Notes under the pieces: model-generated
What the model was told of the DNA's origin: nothing
What the model saw: only the letters and a program-made list of their open reading frames with translations
The model's database searches: none
Part shown: positions 47,307-55,089 of the stretch, piece after piece
Numbering within the stretch: the first letter of the stretch is position 1
Layout: each line of letters begins with the position of its first letter
Translations under genes and position numbers: made by a program
Origin: Burkholderiales bacterium
GTDB taxonomy: Bacteria > Pseudomonadota > Gammaproteobacteria > Burkholderiales > Ga0077523
Assembly: GCA_019747905.1 (NCBI GenBank)
Contig: JAIEQG010000041.1
Coordinates: forward strand, 1-64,000
Length of the DNA stretch: 64,000 bases
Direction of reading: 5' to 3'

Positions 47307-47681
47307 TCACTGCGGCAGCGGCGCCTCGAGATAGCTGTAGACCTTCCACATCTCGTCCTCGGTGAGCTTGCCTTTCCAGGCCGGCATTTGCGTCCCCTTG
47401 CGACCGTTGATGACGATCTTGAGAAACGCCTGACCCTTCAGTTTCGACTTGCGCAGGTTCGGTCCGCGCGAACCGGTATCGGCATGGCAGATGTAGCACG
47501 TGCTGCGATAGACGCGCTGGCCTTCGGCGATGGCCTCGGCATTTCCGCTGTACGGGTTGTCCGGGTGCTCCCAGACGTAACCGTCGGCTTCGATCTTGGG
47601 CGGCTGATGGGCTTGCGCTGCGGCTTCGCCTGCGGCGTACAGCATGGCACTCGCACACAGGTTCGTGATGAAAGCTCTCAT
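47307..47681 (-). CDS. Periplasmic cytochrome c, probable electron acceptor of the PQQ dehydrogenase
   Basis: The 124-residue protein has a signal peptide (MRAFITNLCASAMLYAAGEAA) and one haem site CYICH (Cys62, Cys65, His66); the axial Met is likely in GTQMPAWKG. It lies 60 bases downstream of the PQQ dehydrogenase gene on the same strand, the usual place of the dedicated cytochrome acceptor of quinoprotein alcohol dehydrogenases. The stop is seven bases from the convergent TSUP gene. Confidence 0.87.
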   Translation of the reverse strand: MRAFITNLCASAMLYAAGEAAAQAHQPPKIEADGYVWEHPDNPYSGNAEAIAEGQRVYRSTCYICHADTGSRGPNLRKSKLKGQAFLKIVINGRKGTQMPAWKGKLTEDEMWKVYSYLEAPLPQ

Positions 47682-47741
47682 GGCAATGATGAACGCACGG
47701 ACGTCGCCGTCGTGTACGGCGGCGTCCGTGCCGGTCGTTGG

Positions 47742-49487
47742 TTACTTGGGCACCGGCGTCAGCGCGCCCTCGATGTCGGTGACGCCCCACTGGCCGCTGC
47801 CGGCCTTGGCTGGCGTCGCATTCTCGAGCGCGAACACGAACAGGCTGTTGCCCTTGGGGGCAGCGTAGTAGAAGCTCGGATCGCCGCCGAGCCCCGACAG
47901 GATCGCGACGTACTGCTTGCCGCCGATCTCGTAGGTCACGGGTGAGGCATTGATGCCCGACCCGGTCTGGTAACGCCACAGCACCTTGCCGGTCTTCGCA
48001 TCCGCGGCATAGAAGAAGCCGAGCTGGTCACCGGTGAACACGAGACCCGACTTGGTCGCGAGCACGCCCGCGAACACCGGCAGCGGGCTCGGGATCTCCC
48101 ACAACCACTTCTTCTTCGTCACGTCGAACGCACGCAGACGACCGATGGGGCCACCGAGCGTGTGCATCTTGTAGTCCATGCCCATGAACACCTTGCCGGC
48201 TTCGTACTTGATGTCCTCCGGCTTGTAGCCGGTCAACGCCATGGCCCAGGTGTTGGTGGGGACGAAAGCGACGCCCATGTCCGGATTGAAGGCCATCGGG
48301 AACCAGTTGGTGCCACCTTCGAGACCGGGCACGATGGGCAGCACCGGCTTGCCGTCGGCGAGCGGCCGCATCTTCTCGTTCACTGCCGGTCGACCGGTCA
48401 CCGGATCCAGGCCGGTCGTCCAGTTGATGCCTTCGACGGTCGGCACGGCATAGATGAATTTGCCGTTCGTCCGATCGAGCACGTAGAAGAATCCGTTGCG
48501 GTTCGTCTGCAGCGCGGCCTTCACCGGTTTGCCGCCGATGGTGAGGTTGGCGAGGATCGGCGCGTTGTTGCCGTCGTAGTCCCAACCGTCGTTCGGCGTG
48601 TACTGGTAGCCCCACTGGATCTTGCCGGTGTCCGGATCGAGGGCGATGAGCGACGCGGTCCACTTGTTGTCGCCCGTGCGCAGATTGGACGTCCACGGTC
48701 CCGGATTGCCGGTACCCCAGTAGAGGAGATTGAGTTCCGGATCGTAGGCGCCCGACTGCCAGGTGGCGCCTCCACCGGTCTTCCAGGTGTCTCCCGGCCA
48801 CGATTCGTTGCCCGGCTCGCCGGGCCCGGGAATGGTGTACGTGGTCCATTTCACGTCGCCGGTCTTCGCATCGTAGGCGCGAAGGTAGCCGCGGACCCCG
48901 TACTCGCCGCCCCCGATGCCCGCGATCACCATGCCCTTGACCACCAGTGGCGCCCCGGTGGCGGACACGCCGAGCTTCCAGTCGTGGATCACGGTCTCCC
49001 ATGCGACCTTGCCGGTGTCCTTGTTCAAGGCCACCAGCCGTGCGTCCAGAGTCAGGACGTAGACCAGGTCGCCGTAGATCGCCACGCCGCGATTCACTGG
49101 ACCGCAGCACAGCACGGTACCCAGCCCTTCCGGCTCCTCCGGCGCCCACGACCATAAGCGACGACCGGTGACGGCGTCGAACGCGAAGACGTTCGAGTGC
49201 GACCCGGTCACGTACATCACGCCGTCGTTGATCACCGGTGTGGCTTCCAGGCCGTCGAGGAAATTGAGCGCCGCAGTCCACACGGGACGCAGGTTCTTCA
49301 CATTGGCCGGCGTGACCTGCTTAAGCGGACTGAAGCGCTGGTTGTCGTAGGTGCGGCCGTACATCAGCCATTCGCCGCGATTCTTCGCGGCGGCGACGAG
49401 GTCGGCGTCGCCCGGCCCCGCTTGGGCCATGAGCGGCAGGCCGAAGGCAGCGGCAGCGAACCAGTTACACAACGATCGAATGTTCAC
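47742..49487 (-). CDS. PQQ-dependent alcohol dehydrogenase, predicted lanthanide type
   Basis: This is a periplasmic quinoprotein of 581 residues with an eight-bladed propeller. It has a signal peptide (WFAAAAFGLPLMAQA) and the vicinal disulfide pair Cys127-Cys128 (VLCCGPV) that sits over PQQ. Metal ligands Glu195 (GGGEYG), Asn261 (GTGNPGPW) and catalytic Asp303 are present. Residue 305 is Asp (GWDYDGNN), the extra ligand found in lanthanide-dependent XoxF- and PedH-type enzymes; calcium enzymes have Ala or Ser there. The start is a GTG at 49487 with GGAG seven bases upstream. The substrate alcohol is unknown. It follows dadA and precedes a cytochrome c gene. Confidence 0.9.
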   Translation of the reverse strand: MNIRSLCNWFAAAAFGLPLMAQAGPGDADLVAAAKNRGEWLMYGRTYDNQRFSPLKQVTPANVKNLRPVWTAALNFLDGLEATPVINDGVMYVTGSHSNVFAFDAVTGRRLWSWAPEEPEGLGTVLCCGPVNRGVAIYGDLVYVLTLDARLVALNKDTGKVAWETVIHDWKLGVSATGAPLVVKGMVIAGIGGGEYGVRGYLRAYDAKTGDVKWTTYTIPGPGEPGNESWPGDTWKTGGGATWQSGAYDPELNLLYWGTGNPGPWTSNLRTGDNKWTASLIALDPDTGKIQWGYQYTPNDGWDYDGNNAPILANLTIGGKPVKAALQTNRNGFFYVLDRTNGKFIYAVPTVEGINWTTGLDPVTGRPAVNEKMRPLADGKPVLPIVPGLEGGTNWFPMAFNPDMGVAFVPTNTWAMALTGYKPEDIKYEAGKVFMGMDYKMHTLGGPIGRLRAFDVTKKKWLWEIPSPLPVFAGVLATKSGLVFTGDQLGFFYAADAKTGKVLWRYQTGSGINASPVTYEIGGKQYVAILSGLGGDPSFYYAAPKGNSLFVFALENATPAKAGSGQWGVTDIEGALTPVPK

Positions 49488-49531
49488 GGCGGTGGGCTCC
49501 TTGTTCTCGAGGGTGGAAAAGTCGCGGCTCT

Positions 49532-50833
49532 TCAGGCCGCTTTGCGCTGCTCGACCGGCGCCGTACCGAAAGACCGGTCGACACCGAGAAATCGAAAATC
49601 CACGTCCGGCTGGCGGCCGCTCACGATCTCCGCAATCGCGCGGCCCGATCCGCAGGCTTGCGTCCATCCGAGCGTCCCGTGACCCGTGTTGAAGTAGAGA
49701 TTGGCGATCGCGGAGCGTCCGATGAACGGCACATTGCCCGGTGTCGCGGGCCGCAGGCCAGTCCAGAAGCGCGCTTGCGCGAGATCGCCGAAGCCGGGAA
49801 ACACGTCGGCCGTACGCTTCACCAACGCCTCGCAGCGTACTGGATTCAGGCTGGTGTCGTAGCCGTTCAATTCCGCGGTGCCGGCCACGCGCAGTTCCTC
49901 ACCCAGGCGCGAGTACACCAGTTTGAACTCGTCGTCGGTGAGACTCACCGTGGGTGCGAGCGCCGACTGGGTGATCGGCACGGTGATCGAGTAGCCCTTG
50001 GCCGGATAAACCGGAATCGACAATCCGATGGGTCGCAGCAGGAGCGGGCTCCAGCTGCCGAGTGCCAGCAGGTAGGCATCCGCCGTCAACGTTTCCTCGT
50101 GACGTCCGGCGTGGGTCACGCGCACGCCGTCGAGACGATCGCCGGTCCGCTGCAACGAACGGATCGTGGTGTCATACCGAAACACGACGCCGCGCTGGGC
50201 ACTCAATCGCGCGAGCTCGGTAGTGAACTTGTGCGCGTTGCCGGATTCGTCCGTGGGCGTGTAGGTGCCACCGACGATCTGCGTCCGTACATGCGCAAGC
50301 GCGGGTTCGAGCGCGACGCACTGATCCGGTGTCATCACTTGCCGGTCGACGCCGAATTCGCGCATCACGCGCGCCGGTTCCATTGCAGCCTCGAACTCGG
50401 CGGCGTTGGTGTAGAAGTGCAGGATGCCCCGCTCGAGATGGTCGTAGCGGATACCGGTTTCGGCCCGGAGTTCGCGCAACGCCGTGCGGCTGTAGAGGCC
50501 CAGGTTGAGGATCTGCGCGATGTTGTCGCGGGTGCGTCCCGGCAGGCATTCCACCAGAAAGCGCAGGCCCCAGGACCATTGCGCCGGGTCGGCCCGCAGG
50601 CGAAACAGCAGCGGCGCGTCTTCCTTCGCCAGCCACTTGAGGATCTTCGCGGGCGCGCCCGGATTGGCCCACGGTTCGGCATGGCTCACGGAGATCTGGC
50701 CGCCATTGGCAAAACTGGTCTCGAGCCCCGCGCCCGCCTGGCGGTCGATGACGGTCACTTCGTGACCCGCCTTGGCCAGATACCAGGCCGACGCGGTGCC
50801 GACCACGCCGGCCCCCAGAATCAGTACACGCAT
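49532..50833 (-). CDS. dadA: D-amino acid dehydrogenase, FAD-dependent (DadA family)
   Basis: The product oxidises D-amino acids at the membrane and passes electrons to quinone. The 433-residue protein starts MRVLILGAGVVGTASAW with the FAD dinucleotide fold. It continues with the DAO-family blocks SFANGGQISVSHAEPWANPG and, near the C-terminus, WTGLRPATPGNVPFIG and NTGHGTLGWTQACGSG. The ATG at 50833 has GGAG close upstream. Forty-four bases separate it from the PQQ dehydrogenase; shared transcription is likely but a functional link is not obvious. Confidence 0.9.
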   Translation of the reverse strand: MRVLILGAGVVGTASAWYLAKAGHEVTVIDRQAGAGLETSFANGGQISVSHAEPWANPGAPAKILKWLAKEDAPLLFRLRADPAQWSWGLRFLVECLPGRTRDNIAQILNLGLYSRTALRELRAETGIRYDHLERGILHFYTNAAEFEAAMEPARVMREFGVDRQVMTPDQCVALEPALAHVRTQIVGGTYTPTDESGNAHKFTTELARLSAQRGVVFRYDTTIRSLQRTGDRLDGVRVTHAGRHEETLTADAYLLALGSWSPLLLRPIGLSIPVYPAKGYSITVPITQSALAPTVSLTDDEFKLVYSRLGEELRVAGTAELNGYDTSLNPVRCEALVKRTADVFPGFGDLAQARFWTGLRPATPGNVPFIGRSAIANLYFNTGHGTLGWTQACGSGRAIAEIVSGRQPDVDFRFLGVDRSFGTAPVEQRKAA

Positions 50834-51018
50834 GCTCCGAATTCCCGTGCGGAACCACTCGATGACGCGACGCACAAATTACGTGGGCGGACGCGTGCGT
50901 GTCAATCGATGTATTGGGGACGACGGAACGTCACTCACCATGGAGAACCCGGAAGGAGCACGGCGAACTCCTGGCGGGGGGACTCCGCGAAGAAGCTTCT
51001 ATCGGCACTTCACTCGCA

Positions 51019-51966
51019 CTACTCGCTTGCGGTGCTCTTCTGCGAAGCCGCGAGTGCTGCGCGGACTTCCTCCGGATACGCCGCAAGCTCGCCGGTCGCA
51101 GCCCAGCCCTGCTCGGTGACGGTCGACTCGATGACGGCTATGCGATCCGCATCGAGCGGATGGGTACTGAAAAATTCCGGCGGCCGCGGCTTGCCGGTGT
51201 ACGCGTCGCGGAGCGTGCGGAACGTATCGGCGGCACCGCCCGCGTGACCATAGACCTTGACCAGTGCTTCGAGCGCTGCGACATCGGCAGCGCGCTCCTG
51301 ATCGCGCGAGAAACTCATCATCGTGAGCAATCCGGCCGGGCCAAGCACCTGCCCGACGATGTCGCCGCCGGCTGCCGCCGAGATGCCCGCGAGCGCTACG
51401 CCCACGACGATTCCTCGCCCCATGGACGTGATCGGATGTCGCAGCTTCACGTGCGCTATCTCGTGCGAAATGACCATCGCGAGCGCGTTCTCGTTCGGCA
51501 TCTTCTGCAACAGGCCGTCGTAGATTGCTACGTGGCCGCCGAGGGTCGCGAATGCATTCACGGTGGCATCCGGCAGGTAGTGAACCGTGATCGTCATGCC
51601 GGGCGGCAGGCCGTGCGCCGCAGCCAGACGCTGCGTCAACGCGTTCAGGTAGTCGGCCACAGGCCTGGGCGTATCGCCGTCGAGCCTGTCGGCAAATCGC
51701 TCCGCGATGTCCCGTTCCGATTCGAACGGAACGTACTTCGCGAGATGGCCCGCGAGCAACGCGAGCGCGACGATGACGATGCCGACCACCACCACGATGC
51801 CGCCGAGCAACCGCGCGAAATCGGCGAGCGGATGCGTCCGGGTGACGTTGATTCCGTCGAGGATCTGCGGGTTGGAGTACTCGGCCACCGCCGGGCCGGC
51901 CGAGGCGGGTTGCTCCCTCGAGCGCGGGGCGGCAACGCCCTGCGGGTTACCGTCCTGCTCAGCCAA
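51019..51966 (-). CDS. M48 family metallopeptidase, membrane-anchored
   Basis: The 315-residue protein has one transmembrane segment (about 54-76, GGIVVVVGIVIVALALLAGH) and a zinc peptidase domain with HEIAH (His168, Glu169, His172) and the third ligand in the ERAADVAALE motif near 225. The topology places the peptidase in the periplasm. HtpX/Ste24-like enzymes degrade misfolded membrane or outer-membrane proteins. It overlaps the first YbjQ gene by eight bases. Confidence 0.87.
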   Translation of the reverse strand: MAEQDGNPQGVAAPRSREQPASAGPAVAEYSNPQILDGINVTRTHPLADFARLLGGIVVVVGIVIVALALLAGHLAKYVPFESERDIAERFADRLDGDTPRPVADYLNALTQRLAAAHGLPPGMTITVHYLPDATVNAFATLGGHVAIYDGLLQKMPNENALAMVISHEIAHVKLRHPITSMGRGIVVGVALAGISAAAGGDIVGQVLGPAGLLTMMSFSRDQERAADVAALEALVKVYGHAGGAADTFRTLRDAYTGKPRPPEFFSTHPLDADRIAVIESTVTEQGWAATGELAAYPEEVRAALAASQKSTASE

Positions 51967-52399
51967 GCAGCGCCGTACCGTAGGCGAGCATCTCCACTCC
52001 CACCAGGCTGCCTGGTTTGCGCCCGGGGATGCTGAACGTCTGGAACTTCACGTTGACGATCATGCGCGCACCACGACCGCGGGCATCTTCCTTCATGCGC
52101 AGGATGGCTTCGCGGCGGGCCCGGTCGAGCAGCGACTCGTAGGTCTTGAGACGGCCCCCGACGATCCCCTGGAGCCTGGCCACCAGCACCTTGAAGTAGT
52201 CGGCCGACACCACGACGCTGCCGGCCACCAGGTCCTGCCGCATTGGGTTCAAGGTGGGCGGAAAACGGCTGGCGAACATCATGATGTCGCCGTAGGTCTG
52301 CTCACGCTCGCGGATCGACCGGTAGTGACGTGCTTCGAGAATGCGGCCGACCACATAGCCGACCACCACCAGTGCGGCGAATATCGCTAGGTCGAGCAT
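51959..52399 (-). CDS. YbjQ/UPF0145 family protein with N-terminal membrane segment
   Basis: The 146-residue protein begins with a transmembrane segment (LAIFAALVVVGYVVGRIL) and carries the YbjQ fold in the C-terminal 100 residues (VVVSADYFKVL, GIVGGRLKTYESLLDRAR, MLAYGTALLG). YbjQ proteins form pentamers of unknown function. It overlaps the M48 gene and follows its paralogue by five bases. Confidence 0.82.
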   Translation of the reverse strand: MLDLAIFAALVVVGYVVGRILEARHYRSIREREQTYGDIMMFASRFPPTLNPMRQDLVAGSVVVSADYFKVLVARLQGIVGGRLKTYESLLDRARREAILRMKEDARGRGARMIVNVKFQTFSIPGRKPGSLVGVEMLAYGTALLG

Positions 52400-52404
52400 G
52401 CCAG

Positions 52405-52719
52405 CTACTCAAGGAAGACGGCAGTGCCGTAGGCGAGCATTTCCGCCGCGCCTTGCGTGATCGAGGACGTGCTGTAGCGCACGTTCAGGACCGCGTTGGC
52501 GCCCACGGATTCGGCCTGCTTCACCATGCGCTGCGTGGCTTCGTCGCGGGCTTCCTTGAGGAGGTCGGTGTAGCCCTTCAGCTCGCCGCCGACGATGTTC
52601 TTGAGGCCCGCCATGATGTCCTTGCCCACGTGCTTGGAGCGGACAGTGCTGCCCTGGACCAGGCCCAGATGTTTGCCGACCCGTTTGCCGGGCACGATTT
52701 CCAGATTGGTCACAAGCAT
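52405..52719 (-). CDS. YbjQ/UPF0145 family protein
   Basis: The 104-residue protein has the normal YbjQ length: LVTNLEIVPGKRV at the start, VGKDIMAGLKNIVGGELKGY in the middle and EMLAYGTAVFLE at the end. The ATG at 52719 is chosen because GGAGG (52728-52724) lies just upstream; an in-frame ATG at 52815 would add 32 residues. It is first in the leftward ybjQ-ybjQ-M48 set and is divergent from the c-di-GMP riboswitch unit. Confidence 0.85.
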   Translation of the reverse strand: MLVTNLEIVPGKRVGKHLGLVQGSTVRSKHVGKDIMAGLKNIVGGELKGYTDLLKEARDEATQRMVKQAESVGANAVLNVRYSTSSITQGAAEMLAYGTAVFLE

Positions 52720-52869
52720 GAAGCCTCCGATCGGGGGTGCGCGACGCGCGAAAAATGACCAGGGAATGAGCCCAAGCATCGAGTACGCCAGCCCGTTGGC
52801 CAAGAAATTGCTCAAGAAATCGCGCGTTCCGCCGAAACTGGAACGTGTTGGCAGCGGCCCTCGGGGTCC

Positions 52870-52982
52870 CGCCGGCAGCAGGACGAGCTACAAGGGCAAA
52901 CCCGTCGAAAGACGGGGACGCAAAGCCACCGGGCTAATCGGAAGCGCAACCGCTTCCGGATGCCAGCGGGGCTGCCGGTCCA
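52870..52982 (+). promoter_or_regulatory. Cyclic di-GMP-I (GEMM) riboswitch
   Basis: The conserved GEMM-I elements occur in order: AAGGGCAAACC, a GAAA tetraloop hairpin (CCCGTC-GAAA-GACGGG), GACGCAAAGCCACCGGG, CTAA, the second hairpin CGGAAGCG-CAAC-CGCTTCCG, and GATGCCAGCGGGGCTGCC. An outer helix CCGGCAGC/GCTGCCGG closes the aptamer (52872-52879 with 52971-52978). It lies 86 bases upstream of the metalloprotease ATG. No U-run terminator follows, so control may be translational; whether c-di-GMP turns expression on or off cannot be told. Confidence 0.95.
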
Positions 52983-53067
52983 GGGGGCCGTTACCAACCC
53001 CGCAGGCCGTGTGTCGTCGCCCGGTAGTCATCGGTTCGATCAATGAACCTGTGGAGCGACGAGCATC

Positions 53068-53724
53068 ATGTGGCACTGGCAAACCCCTGCAATTCCGGTT
53101 GTGGCCGCCCTGTGCGCCGCGTTCCTGCCCGCGCCTGCGGATGCAGCCGTCGACGTCAACCAGGCCTTCGACGCCGCGGTGACGATTGCCGCCGAGCCGG
53201 CGTGGAATGCACGCCTGCGCTTCGTCGCCGACCCAGCGATCACGCCCGCTCTGGTCGCGTTCGTCGAACCAGGACGCTGCGATGTCGCAGCGCTCAAAAA
53301 TTCCGGATTCATCCGCGCGTCACTCGCCCAGCTGGAACCGCAGGACCAAGGGCCCTACCTAGAAGGCCTGATGGCTCATGAACTCGGACATTGCGCCGAG
53401 CACCACGCGAACGCCGTCCACGGCGTCATCAAGGCGCAGGCCGCGTCGGCCGGCGTCGATAACACCCGCGCCGCACAACAGCAGACCCTGCGCGGCGAAC
53501 TGCTAGCCGACATCTACATGGGTCTGTATCTGGTCGAACGCCATCCAGGTCGCGCCGAACGCCTGATGCGCTTTCATCTGGAGCGCCGGGCGCAGTCCGC
53601 CGATGTCGATCCGGAACACAACAGCGCGCGCTTCCTGCGCGCCGAGCAGATCGAGCGGCGCAATGGCGAATCGATGTTGCAGGCCGCCCTCAGGATTCGC
53701 GACGCGGTGACCCGCGGCCAGTAA
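53068..53724 (+). CDS. Secreted zinc metalloprotease-like protein under c-di-GMP riboswitch control
   Basis: The 218-residue protein has a signal peptide (about 1-27, ending APADAA) and a HELGH zinc motif at 104-108 (MAHELGHCAEHH) with a likely third ligand Glu144 in GELLADIYMG, as in gluzincins. It does not match a named peptidase family that I recognise, and it lacks the M48 membrane segments. Cys71 and Cys109 could form a disulfide. It is the only gene behind the riboswitch and ends 12 bases before the convergent FecR stop, facing the giant surface-protein operon. The substrate is unknown. Confidence 0.8.
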   Translation: MWHWQTPAIPVVAALCAAFLPAPADAAVDVNQAFDAAVTIAAEPAWNARLRFVADPAITPALVAFVEPGRCDVAALKNSGFIRASLAQLEPQDQGPYLEGLMAHELGHCAEHHANAVHGVIKAQAASAGVDNTRAAQQQTLRGELLADIYMGLYLVERHPGRAERLMRFHLERRAQSADVDPEHNSARFLRAEQIERRNGESMLQAALRIRDAVTRGQ

Positions 53725-53736
53725 CTTCGTGCAGCG

Positions 53737-55089
53737 TCAGGGGACGCTGCAACTCATGCTCGCGTCGGGATCGAGGAACCGCAGCACCGGATCGCGATCG
53801 ATGAACAGCGGCGGCGCCGCGAGCCGCGAGAAGCGTCCGTTCTGGTCGAGGTAGCCTACCTCGCCACGCGCGAGCCCCTGGTCGCCTCCGTCTGGACCCC
53901 GCAACACCACCGCACCGTCGCGAACGTAAACGTACGTGCCGGGCGACGCGAAATCCGCCTGCTGCGATCCGAAGACCTTGTCGGCATTCGCTTCCGTCGC
54001 ATCCGGGCGCGGCGTCTTGTCCTCGAGGAAATAGCGCGGCACCGAGTCGTACTTGCGCGGGGCCTTGCCCGCGGCCGATACCTGCCCGGCCTGGCCTTCG
54101 CACAGGTCGACGTTGCCCTGATCGTTGACCATCACGGTACAACCATTCCACGTGTAGACGGCGAGGCCGTCCAGCTCGTCGGCCGGTGCCGGAGCTTCGC
54201 TCGCGCAGGGGCCGGAGCACCGCATGTCCAATCCGGTGCCGCGGATTCCGACCGTGGCCACGGCGGTGCCGAACTGCACCTGCGAAGGATTGCGCCTGGC
54301 CACGAGCCCGGTCACCGCGCGCAGGCTGCCCTTCAGGAGCCGCAGGATCGCACTGCCGCGCTCGGGTGCGGCGGCTTCATACCGGAACGTGTCGACGAAG
54401 AACCGCGTGTCTGCCTTGAGCACGACACGCATGCCGTCGCGAAAGAACAGCGTCGCGACGGTGGCAGGCCCGGAGATCAGCGTATCGCCAGCGTAGAACG
54501 TCTCGCCGGCGGCGAGCGCCTTCGGCCCCGCGCCACGATCGACCCGGAGTTGGCCCTGCACGGTGAGTACCCGTCCGGCGAAGCCCGGTGACGGCGGCAG
54601 TTCCGATTTCGCCGCCGCGGCCGTTTCCGCCGCACAATCATCCGCACAGACGCGAGCGATGAAATCGGTCCCGCGAATACCGATGGTCGAAACACCTGCG
54701 CCGAATTGCAGTGCGTCGGGCCGCCGCTTGCCGATCAATCCGGTCACGGCGCGCATGCCGCCTTTCAACAATCGCAGCAGCGCGCCATCGTCCTGGGGTT
54801 TGGCTTCGTTGTAGCGATACTTCTCGATCCTGAACACGGACTGGGGCCGCACCAGCACCTGACTGCCGTCGGAGAAATCGAGACGCGTCTGGCTCGCCGC
54901 TTCGGTGCGCAGCGTGTCGCCCACTTCGAGCGCCGACCCTTCGGCGGCAAAGCGCACGCCACCGGTCGCGCGCTCGATGATGACCACGCCGGAGAGCCCG
55001 GTGGTTTTCGCAGCGGGATCCGCCGCGGCGGCAGGCCCGGCCGAAATGAGCGCCGCCAGAGCCAGGATCGTTGCGAGGAAGCGGTTCAT
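53737..55089 (-). CDS. Periplasmic protein with two FecR domains
   Basis: The 450-residue protein has a signal peptide (MNRFLATILALAALISAGPAAA) and two FecR-like domains built alike. Each has a DGSQVLV/DGMRVVL strand, an LLRLLKGGMRAVTGL-type strand and a GIRGT motif (about residues 55-145 and 205-300). Cysteines occur in CADDC and CSGPC loops. Such proteins accompany large secreted beta-helical proteins in many betaproteobacteria. The ATG at 55089 overlaps the stop of the giant gene (ATGA), so translation is coupled. No transmembrane anti-sigma part and no sigma factor gene are present, so it is not a classic FecR regulator. Confidence 0.85.
   Translation of the reverse strand: MNRFLATILALAALISAGPAAAADPAAKTTGLSGVVIIERATGGVRFAAEGSALEVGDTLRTEAASQTRLDFSDGSQVLVRPQSVFRIEKYRYNEAKPQDDGALLRLLKGGMRAVTGLIGKRRPDALQFGAGVSTIGIRGTDFIARVCADDCAAETAAAAKSELPPSPGFAGRVLTVQGQLRVDRGAGPKALAAGETFYAGDTLISGPATVATLFFRDGMRVVLKADTRFFVDTFRYEAAAPERGSAILRLLKGSLRAVTGLVARRNPSQVQFGTAVATVGIRGTGLDMRCSGPCASEAPAPADELDGLAVYTWNGCTVMVNDQGNVDLCEGQAGQVSAAGKAPRKYDSVPRYFLEDKTPRPDATEANADKVFGSQQADFASPGTYVYVRDGAVVLRGPDGGDQGLARGEVGYLDQNGRFSRLAAPPLFIDRDPVLRFLDPDASMSCSVP

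Noticed and set aside
53737-55089. Iron-dicitrate-type FecR signalling
   Set aside because: No FecI-like sigma factor or FecA-type receptor is adjacent, and the protein has a cleaved signal peptide rather than the anti-sigma membrane topology.
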